A stretch of 29,684 bases of DNA from the NCBI GenBank assembly GCA_002393895.1, contig DGUE01000010.1:1-29684 (forward strand), given 5' to 3'. A program made the position numbers and the translations under genes. Source of the DNA: Bacteroidales bacterium UBA4318. Lineage in GTDB: Bacteria; Bacteroidota; Bacteroidia; Bacteroidales; UBA932. The notes beneath the pieces were generated by a model. That model ran no database searches. It was not told where the DNA came from and was given only the letters and a program-made list of their open reading frames with translations. Every line of letters begins with the position of its first letter. The stretch's first letter is position 1. Below are positions 8,352-14,799 of the stretch, in pieces.

Positions 8352-10397
8352 TTACTTGGTATAACCCGGATTCTGCATTATCCTCTTCTGTGTCTTGTCG
8401 ATTTCAGGCTGAGGAATAGGCATCAGGTAGTTAGGATAGTTGGCCGGATCCTCCACGCCGGGAGTATTGCTGCAGGTGAGCTCTCCGGACTTGGGGCGTA
8501 TGCTGTATCCGGAATCCGGGAACCACTTCTGAGTAGGCGAAATTGTGAGGATAGCCTCGCCATAGTCTACGGTGTAGGTCTTTCCGAGCCACTTGTAGTT
8601 GACGATGAAGCAGACGTCGTTGCCGTTGTTCTTGGCAATGTAGCCATCCCTCTCTTCCGTGTTGGCCCAGTAGTAGTTGCGCTCTTTGTTCACAAGGGGT
8701 GCAGGCTGGACGCAGCGGTAGATGGTATCGCTCTTGGAACTGGCCGAATTGAAGGTCTTGTCCTTAGTGATAACCAGGGTCCTGGTGCCGGCGAAAGGCA
8801 CGTTCTCCCACATGGTCGCAATCTTGAGACGGCGGGTGTCGAAGTAACGGAATGCCTCGTATGCGAGCTCGATACGGCGCTCATTCACCACACGGTCCCA
8901 GAGGTTGGTGCCCGTATCCTCGACATCGGGCATGCCTACGCGTGCGCGCACCTTGTTCAGATACTTGCGGCAGTTCTCCTCGTCGTGGCAGTAGTATGCA
9001 GCTTCAGCAGCGTTCAGGTACATCTCTCCGAGACGGAACCAGGGCCATACCACATTTCCTATCATGGATTCGGAGATGTACTTGTCCGGCAGATACCATT
9101 TCAGCAGGCCGCTGCCGCCGGTATTGGTGAGGTCGATGAGGTCTTTGGACTTCTTGGAAGTCACGAGCTCGGGCTTGCCTTTGTCGAAGTCGGAGAGCTG
9201 GGCATTCTCGTAAACCCAGTAGAGATCCAGAGGAGTCTCGTTCATACCTCCGTCCTTGTCGGTCCACTTGTAGATCTTGGTAGGATACACCACGCATGCG
9301 TCGAAACGGGGATCGCGGCCCTTGAAGGGGTGCTTGGGATCATATCCTGAACCTTCTTCGAAGATCTTCTTGCCGTTCTTCATCTCGTAGTCCAGCCACA
9401 TGGCCTGGGTGGGATTAAAACTCTCCCAGCCGCCGCCGCCGAAGTTCATCATAGCATAGAACAGCTGGGCCTTGTGAGGCTGGTTACTGCTCTGTACGAA
9501 GAACTTACCCCAGATGATTTCGGGAGAATTGATGTCTTCCCAGTAGCCATCGTAGGTGTCGTCGAGTTCATAGGCGCCGTCTTCATCGGCTCTGTCGCAG
9601 ATAGCCTTTGCAGCCTTGAAAGCCTCGGTGTACTTATCAGTGGAATATGTTCCGCGGGTAATTCCGCCAGTGGGGAAATTGGGATCGTTGAACAGAGGAG
9701 ATGCCACTATGAGGGTCAGGCGGCAGCGGAGTGCGAGCACGCAATCCTTGTGCACGCGGCCGAGAACGGTGGCAGACTTGTCGGGCAGAAGCTCATATGC
9801 CTTGTCCAGGTCCTTCTTGATGAATTCCACACAATCATCGAAGTTGGCGCGCTCCTCAACGAAGTCGGCTCCAAGGTCGTCGAAAGGTTTGTCCACAAGC
9901 ACGACACCGCCATAGCGCTCGATGAGGTTGGTGTAGGCCCATGCGCGGAGGAAGTATCCTTCACCCGTGAGCCTTGTCCTGCCTGCATCAGTCATGGCAG
10001 AGCCCTTCTCTTCCACATAGCGGAGGAAATAATTGAGGCGGTAGATGTACTCGTATGCCCTGTTCCAGATGTTCAGGTAGGTGGTACGGGTGTTATGGGC
10101 CGGGCCGCCGTCATCCTGAGGGATAATGGTACTAGGGGTCATGGAGCCGTCTGCGATGTAACGGGTGGAGGTTCCTCCGTAACGGAAGAAGCCTTCATCC
10201 GAAATGCACCCGATGTTACCCTCGGTGAAGGGGTCGGGAAGAACGGTATAGATAGCGTTCATGAACGATTCCGCGAGAGCGTCGCTATTGAAAACGGCCT
10301 CTTCGGAGAGTTTGTCGAGGGGTTTCTTGTCCAGGAAATCGCTGTTGCAGGCAGCAAGCAGCGCCACAGATGCAAGTATGTAAAGTATCTTTTTCAT
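8352..10397 (-). CDS. SusD/RagB-family outer-membrane lipoprotein 1
   Basis: 681 aa. The lipoprotein signal ends SVALLAAC (Cys 17), followed by the typical SusD start (NSDFLDKKPLDKLSEEAVF). The C-terminal part has the family pattern WPWFRLGEMYLNAAEAAY and NERRIELAYEAFRYFDTRR. SusD proteins sit on the outer face as a lid on the SusC porin and capture the oligomer before import. It lies 12 bases downstream of SusC-1 and directly before the ceramidase-family gene. It is paralogous to the SusD at 19139-21052 (both carry EGNIG-ISDEG-FRYGGTSTRYIA) but is 44 residues longer, with extra sequence near the C-terminus. The bound ligand cannot be read from the sequence. Confidence 0.95.
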   Translation of the reverse strand: MKKILYILASVALLAACNSDFLDKKPLDKLSEEAVFNSDALAESFMNAIYTVLPDPFTEGNIGCISDEGFFRYGGTSTRYIADGSMTPSTIIPQDDGGPAHNTRTTYLNIWNRAYEYIYRLNYFLRYVEEKGSAMTDAGRTRLTGEGYFLRAWAYTNLIERYGGVVLVDKPFDDLGADFVEERANFDDCVEFIKKDLDKAYELLPDKSATVLGRVHKDCVLALRCRLTLIVASPLFNDPNFPTGGITRGTYSTDKYTEAFKAAKAICDRADEDGAYELDDTYDGYWEDINSPEIIWGKFFVQSSNQPHKAQLFYAMMNFGGGGWESFNPTQAMWLDYEMKNGKKIFEEGSGYDPKHPFKGRDPRFDACVVYPTKIYKWTDKDGGMNETPLDLYWVYENAQLSDFDKGKPELVTSKKSKDLIDLTNTGGSGLLKWYLPDKYISESMIGNVVWPWFRLGEMYLNAAEAAYYCHDEENCRKYLNKVRARVGMPDVEDTGTNLWDRVVNERRIELAYEAFRYFDTRRLKIATMWENVPFAGTRTLVITKDKTFNSASSKSDTIYRCVQPAPLVNKERNYYWANTEERDGYIAKNNGNDVCFIVNYKWLGKTYTVDYGEAILTISPTQKWFPDSGYSIRPKSGELTCSNTPGVEDPANYPNYLMPIPQPEIDKTQKRIMQNPGYTK

Positions 10398-10409
10398 ATC
10401 TGGTTCCGA

Positions 10410-13400
10410 TTAGAAGGTTACTTTGACACCGACGTTGAAGATCTTGACCTGAGGATAGGTCTGGTAGCCTTCGTCACTGGTCTCAGGGTCGATAGTCTTG
10501 AGCTCGGAGAAGGTGAGGAGGTTGTAGCCTGCGCCGTAGACGCGGATATTCTTGATACCCACCTGATGGCCAAACACGCGGCCGGGGATGGAGTAACCGA
10601 TTTCCAGGTTCTTCAGACGGAGGAACGCAGCATTGCGATAATAGTAGGAGGAACGGTACACACCGCCGTTACCGATGTTGGATGCGATACGGGGATGGTT
10701 GGTTCCGGGATTGCCTTCAACTACAATACTGTTGCCATTGGCATCCTTCTCTATGGTGCAGTACCATGCATTCACTGCCGCATCGTACTCGATGTTACCG
10801 GAGACCGGGTCGGTCAGAGGAGCATAGTAGTAGCGTGCGCGGGCCTGGCCCTGGAGGAGCAGGGAGAGATCCCAGTTCTTCCACTGCAGGTCTCCGTTTA
10901 CACCGAAGACTATCTGGGGAACTGCGGTAAGGTCGCAGCGGAGACGGTCCTGGGAGTCGATGACACCGTTGCCGTCAAGATCCTTGAAGTAGAAGTCTCC
11001 GAGGCCGGCGCCAGCCATCTGGGTGTGGTTGGCAATGTCGTCGAAACTCCTGTTGATGCCTTCAACCTGATAGATCAGCGAAGCGCCCATGGGGTGACCG
11101 GTGCGGTTCATGTACTGGTGAGCCTCATCGTAAGGGGTCTCATCCATATACTCGATGGTGTTCTTTGCGAACATGAAGTTGCTGGTCACATGGTAGCGGA
11201 GCTGCCCAACCTTGTTCTCGTGGTTGATCTGGATCTCGAAACCCTTGTTGGAAACGATACCGATGTTCTCGTCCGGGAGGTTGGTGGTCAGACCGGTATA
11301 ATAAGGAATGGAGGCGTTACGGGTGCAGAGGATGTTGGAACGGCGGGTCTTGAAGACCTCGAATTCCCATCCGAGCAGGCCGTTCCAGAGCGATCCGTCC
11401 AGACCGAGGTTCCATGTCCTCGCCACCTCCCAGGTGATGTTCGGGTTGGGAACACCGTCGGGAACGATGTAGTTAACTTCCTTGCTGCCATAGAGGGCGC
11501 GGTAGGATGTGCTGGTGGTGTACTCGTAGGTGGACAGATACTGGAATGCGGACACCTGGTCGTTACCCTGCTCACCGTAGGACGCACGGATCTTGAGGTT
11601 GGTTATCCAGGGATAGTTGTCCTTGATGAAAGGCTCCTCGGAAAGGCGCCAGCCCACGGATGCTCCGGGGAATACGCCCCAGCGATGCTCCTTCGGGAAG
11701 TTCTCGGAACCGTCCCAGCGAACGAGGGCCTGGAAGAGGTATTTGCTCTTATAGTCGTAACCGATACGGCCGAAGAACGAACGCCTAGCGGTTTCGGAAG
11801 CATAACCGTTGATCTTGTAGTAAGACTTGTCGGCGTTGCCGGCAAAGAACTCGTCCAGGATATCGGAGTCATACTTTTCGATAGCGCCGCTGAAATAGTC
11901 CCTGCGGTAGTTGCTCTGCTCGATACCGGCGAGAGCGGTCACATGGTGGCCTCCATCGAACTCACGGTCGTAGTTGATATTGGCGTTCAGGGTGACGGTG
12001 TGGTAGTTGTTCTGGCTCTCGTTGAGGGTAGGAGTCGTGAATACGCCGGAGTCCCTTTCCTGATAGATCTCGGTGATCTCGTCGTAGGAGTAGCAGGGCC
12101 AGTTCTTGGACCAGTTCTTATGGAAGTTGTTGTGCACGTCGTATGCAAACACGGCATTCACGGACAGGCCCTTGGTGATGGCATGCAGATCGTAGTTGCC
12201 GCGGAAAGTGGTGCTGATGGTATTGTAGGTAGTTTTGTCGTAACCTGTCAGATCCTGCACCAGAGCAGCCGGGTTGGATCCGCTGCGCAGATATCCGTTG
12301 GGATAATAAGGAGCGCTGGATGCATAACGGCGGGTGGTGATGTAGAAGATACCGTAGCTGTCCGAAGGGTAAGCCGAGTAGTTCTTATGCTGCTGACGGA
12401 CATTGAGGTCCAGGCCGAGCTTGAAGTCGTCGGTAACCTGGATGTCGATGTTGGAGCGGACGTTGTACTGGTTGTAGTTGGTTGCGGACTTCACGTAGAT
12501 ACCATCCTGATACTGGCCGTTGAACTGCAGGAAGTAACTCACCCTGCCGGCACCGCCCTGGAGGCTCACGCCGTATTTGTGCTGGGAGGAGTAATCCTTG
12601 ATGATGGCCTTGAACCAGTCCGTGTTAGGATACATGATAAGGTCGTCTCCGTCCTTGTAGTGCTGAATCTGCTCCTGGGTGTAGATTGCAGATGCACCGG
12701 TGATTGCACGGGCACGGTTGTATGCCTCTGCAAAGGTCACGGCGTCCGCCATCTTCAGCAGGCGGGTAGGAGTCTGCCATCCACGGTCGTAGGTGAAGGT
12801 CACGGTAGGCCTTCCGTCGGTGCGGCCGCGCTTGGTGGTAACGAGAATGACACCGTTAGCCGAACGGGCACCGTAGATGGCTGCGGAGGCATCCTTCAGC
12901 ACGTTCACGCTCTCGATTTCCTCACCCGTGAGACGGGAGAACTCATCTCCACGGCCGGGAACGCCGTCGATAATGATGAGAGGGCTGTTGTTGCCGAGGG
13001 TGGAACGCCCGCGGATGTACATGACGGCATCGTCGCGGCCGGGCTCACCGGAACGGTTGTTCACGATAACGCCGGACACACGGCCTGCCAGACCCTGGGA
13101 AAGATTCACTGAAGAGTTCTTTACTAGGGCGTCGCCGGAGGTAGTGGTCACGGAGCCGGTCAGCGTCACCTTGCGCTGGCTGCCGTATCCGATTGCGACT
13201 GCCTCTTCCAGCACCATCGCATCTTCTTTGAGCACGAAGTCGATAGCAGTGCGGCCGTCGACCTTGGTGGTCTGTTCTTCGTAGCCCATGAGGCTGGCCA
13301 CCAGGGTGGCATTAGGCTGCACGCCGGAGATGGTGTAGCGGCCCGAGGCATCGGTCATGGCACCGTTGGAAGTGCCTTGCACATAGACCATTGCCCCGAT

Positions 13401-13529
13401 GAGCGTCTCTCCCTTGGCATCGGAGACGACACCCTGCACCTTGAGCGTGCGGTTCTGGGCGATTGCAGTAGCCGCGCCTAAGAACAGCAGGGCCGCTGCA
13501 ACAATCATCTTGAAAGTTTTACTTCTCAT
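10410..13529 (-). CDS. SusC/RagA-family TonB-dependent transporter 1
   Basis: 1039 aa. The signal peptide ends ATAIAQ. Domain order: CarboxypepD_reg-like domain (about 29-103), a VLEEAVAIGYG linker (107-117), TonB-dependent plug (about 125-235, with NVLKDASAAIYGARSANGVI), then a 22-strand-type barrel ending in a terminal Phe, as expected for outer-membrane barrels. With SusD-1 it would import oligomers released at the surface, driven by TonB. A TATATTTG box lies 28 bases upstream of the ATG, so this gene may begin a second transcript within the locus. The first 235 residues are close to those of SusC-2 (21066-24146), while the barrel regions differ more, as expected when paralogous pairs take different ligands. 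No STN domain is visible, so anti-sigma signalling through the protein is unlikely. Confidence 0.96.
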   Translation of the reverse strand: MRSKTFKMIVAAALLFLGAATAIAQNRTLKVQGVVSDAKGETLIGAMVYVQGTSNGAMTDASGRYTISGVQPNATLVASLMGYEEQTTKVDGRTAIDFVLKEDAMVLEEAVAIGYGSQRKVTLTGSVTTTSGDALVKNSSVNLSQGLAGRVSGVIVNNRSGEPGRDDAVMYIRGRSTLGNNSPLIIIDGVPGRGDEFSRLTGEEIESVNVLKDASAAIYGARSANGVILVTTKRGRTDGRPTVTFTYDRGWQTPTRLLKMADAVTFAEAYNRARAITGASAIYTQEQIQHYKDGDDLIMYPNTDWFKAIIKDYSSQHKYGVSLQGGAGRVSYFLQFNGQYQDGIYVKSATNYNQYNVRSNIDIQVTDDFKLGLDLNVRQQHKNYSAYPSDSYGIFYITTRRYASSAPYYPNGYLRSGSNPAALVQDLTGYDKTTYNTISTTFRGNYDLHAITKGLSVNAVFAYDVHNNFHKNWSKNWPCYSYDEITEIYQERDSGVFTTPTLNESQNNYHTVTLNANINYDREFDGGHHVTALAGIEQSNYRRDYFSGAIEKYDSDILDEFFAGNADKSYYKINGYASETARRSFFGRIGYDYKSKYLFQALVRWDGSENFPKEHRWGVFPGASVGWRLSEEPFIKDNYPWITNLKIRASYGEQGNDQVSAFQYLSTYEYTTSTSYRALYGSKEVNYIVPDGVPNPNITWEVARTWNLGLDGSLWNGLLGWEFEVFKTRRSNILCTRNASIPYYTGLTTNLPDENIGIVSNKGFEIQINHENKVGQLRYHVTSNFMFAKNTIEYMDETPYDEAHQYMNRTGHPMGASLIYQVEGINRSFDDIANHTQMAGAGLGDFYFKDLDGNGVIDSQDRLRCDLTAVPQIVFGVNGDLQWKNWDLSLLLQGQARARYYYAPLTDPVSGNIEYDAAVNAWYCTIEKDANGNSIVVEGNPGTNHPRIASNIGNGGVYRSSYYYRNAAFLRLKNLEIGYSIPGRVFGHQVGIKNIRVYGAGYNLLTFSELKTIDPETSDEGYQTYPQVKIFNVGVKVTF

Positions 13530-13533
13530 ATTG

Positions 13534-13561
13534 TTTGGGTTAGATATAATCTAAGCCCAAA
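13534..13561 (-). promoter_or_regulatory. Inverted repeat in the SusC-1 leader
   Basis: An imperfect inverted repeat with arms TTTGGG-TTAGAT and ATCTAA-CCCAAA, a 3-base centre and one bulged base, sits between the candidate -7 box and the SusC-1 ATG and overlaps the box at its edge. It could be an operator or a 5' leader hairpin. No similar palindrome is found ahead of SusC-2. Confidence 0.35.
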
Positions 13562-13565
13562 TATA
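13558..13565 (-). promoter_or_regulatory. Candidate -7 box of SusC-1
   Basis: The minus strand reads TATATTTG, preceded by CCGTTTTTTTTCG. The same T-tract plus TATATTTGG arrangement lies ahead of SusC-2 (24177-24184). No TTG -33 element is visible at normal spacing, so the T-tract or an alternative sigma factor may substitute. Confidence 0.5.
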
Positions 13566-13589
13566 CGAAAAAAAACGGAATTGGGCATA

Positions 13590-14666
13590 CTAGAACTCCA
13601 ATTCGTAATAGCGGCCGTGGAAGGTTTCCATGCCGTTCCACGTGGGTGTTCCCCATACAGCCTTGTTGTTGGAGGGATCCGCAATCCACCATTTCCCATC
13701 CACATAGATCTCGGGAATCACATGGCCTAAAGGTGTGGAATAGTTACACTTACCGTGAAGGTAGCGGGCAGGTATGCCGGCAGAGCGGCACATGGCGAGG
13801 GTGGCATGGGTAAGGTCGCAGCAATTGCCGCCCTTCTCATTAATTGTCTTTACCGCCCCCTTCTTCGTATTCGAATAATCTTCCCATTCCCATTCGTCCC
13901 GGGCATACTTGTAAATAGCTTCGGCTTTCTGGCGCTCGGTAGCAGTCTCAGGCAAGCCCTTCAGGGCCGCATCTCTCGCCGCAATTACAACAGGATCAGT
14001 TATAGGGCAGTTGCGGGTGGCAGCCAGATAGCTTGACGGCCAGGAAGACACACCATCCTCGGGCCACTTGCCCTCGTTTTTCACGAAATAGTTGAACAGG
14101 CGAGCAAAAACGACGGTATATGCACGCAGGTTCATCATATTGTCGTGCTTGGTCACCACCATCGTTATCTTCGGCAGATACCCGGGCTTGGAAGGATCGT
14201 CCGAAGGGAAAACGACATAGTTGGGCAGGCCATTGTTCTTCTGGTTGTAATCCAGTATAGCATCCGCCAGGAAACGGATGTGGGGCATGTCTATGATGTC
14301 CGGATCGAAAGTGTTGTATTTGTATTCCAGATCACTGAAAGCGGCGGATGTAAGGTCTATGTCCTCTTCCTGCCAGGTATCAGGTTCGGCCTCGATTTTC
14401 TGGAGTAGCAGGCATGCCGCCAGGGTATATTTGCCCTTGTGGTACTTTATCCCCTGAACGTTTATCATAACTGGCAGGGCCCCGGTAGATTCGAAAACCT
14501 CGTATGCTTCAGCGATGCCCTTAGCAAAGTCCCCGTTCCAACTGTCCAGGGTGAAGGGTTTGGGCTCGCCCGAGGGATTGTCGCCAGTTTTTGTATTGTC
14601 TTTATTGCATGCTAATATGCCGAATACCAGGCCACATGCAAGGATGGCGAACAGAAATTTCTTCAT
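13590..14666 (-). CDS. Transglutaminase-like lipoprotein with PMBR-like segments (candidate pseudomurein endoisopeptidase type)
   Basis: 358 aa from the start at 14666; an in-frame ATG at 14729 is rejected because only 14666 places a lipoprotein signal (MKKFLFAILACGLVFGILAC, Cys 20) at the N-terminus. Residues about 46-93 and 128-205 look like pseudomurein-binding repeats (for example LADAILDYNQKNNGLPNYV). Residues about 235-340 are a transglutaminase-like cysteine peptidase: candidate triad Cys282 or Cys283 in GGNCCDLTH, His315 in GHVIPEIYV, Asp330 in WWIADPS. The NCCD-TH and GIPARYLHGKC wording resembles the methanogen and methanophage type (PeiW/PeiP: PMBRs followed by this fold, cutting Ala-Lys isopeptide bonds in pseudomurein) more than ordinary bacterial transglutaminases (usually GVCxDFA); this comparison is from memory. 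It sits between the two SusC/D halves. Likely role: opening peptide cross-links of a cell-wall polymer. Confidence 0.8.
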   Translation of the reverse strand: MKKFLFAILACGLVFGILACNKDNTKTGDNPSGEPKPFTLDSWNGDFAKGIAEAYEVFESTGALPVMINVQGIKYHKGKYTLAACLLLQKIEAEPDTWQEEDIDLTSAAFSDLEYKYNTFDPDIIDMPHIRFLADAILDYNQKNNGLPNYVVFPSDDPSKPGYLPKITMVVTKHDNMMNLRAYTVVFARLFNYFVKNEGKWPEDGVSSWPSSYLAATRNCPITDPVVIAARDAALKGLPETATERQKAEAIYKYARDEWEWEDYSNTKKGAVKTINEKGGNCCDLTHATLAMCRSAGIPARYLHGKCNYSTPLGHVIPEIYVDGKWWIADPSNNKAVWGTPTWNGMETFHGRYYELEF

Positions 14667-14688
14667 GTCAGTGTAATTGATTATGGGA

Positions 14689-14717
14689 ACCGAGGGGGCG
14701 GTCAAGCCCCCCACGGT
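14689..14717 (-). other. GC-rich hairpin in the leader of the transglutaminase gene
   Basis: Arms ACCG-A-GGGGG and CCCCC-A-CGGT pair with one A-A mismatch around a 9-base loop. It lies between the candidate -7 box at 14727-14734 and the ATG at 14666. No U-tract follows on either strand, so it is not a standard terminator; it may stabilise the mRNA or act as an attenuator. Confidence 0.4.
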
Positions 14718-14726
14718 CAAAAAGAG

Positions 14727-14734
14727 CAAAACTA
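14727..14734 (-). promoter_or_regulatory. Candidate -7 box of the transglutaminase gene
   Basis: The minus strand reads TAGTTTTG, matching TAnnTTTG, 60 bases upstream of the ATG and inside the 133-base gap that is the longest in the locus. No good -33 TTG is seen at 19-21 bases. It supports separate transcription of the transglutaminase gene, weakly. Confidence 0.35.
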
Positions 14735-14794
14735 TTTCACTATGATGTTATCGAGATAACTGGTCATCCATTCGAAGTCATCTGCGAAAACCGG
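14732..14794 (-). pseudogene. Possible remnant of a lost gene's C-terminus
   Basis: After an in-frame TGA, the minus strand encodes PVFADDFEWMTSYLDNIIVK and then TAG. The acidic, aromatic composition (FADDFEWM) looks like real protein, not random translation, and it lies in a different frame from the gene ending at 14800. It may be the vestige of a gene or domain deleted between the two halves of the locus. Only 20 codons remain, so chance cannot be excluded. Confidence 0.25.
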
Positions 14795-14799
14795 TCAGG

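Noticed and set aside
9474..13112. A 1212-codon open frame on the plus strand.
   Set aside because: It lies antisense to SusD-1 and SusC-1, both full-length with clear domains. Its translation is low-complexity Val/Gly/Asp-rich, the usual mirror of GC-biased coding DNA.
14689..14717. Rho-independent terminator at the GC-rich hairpin.
   Set aside because: Neither strand has a T-run directly after the stem. It is kept only as a leader hairpin.
14667..14729. N-terminal extension of the transglutaminase-like protein from 14729.
   Set aside because: The extension covers the GC-rich hairpin and hides the lipoprotein signal, which begins at 14666.
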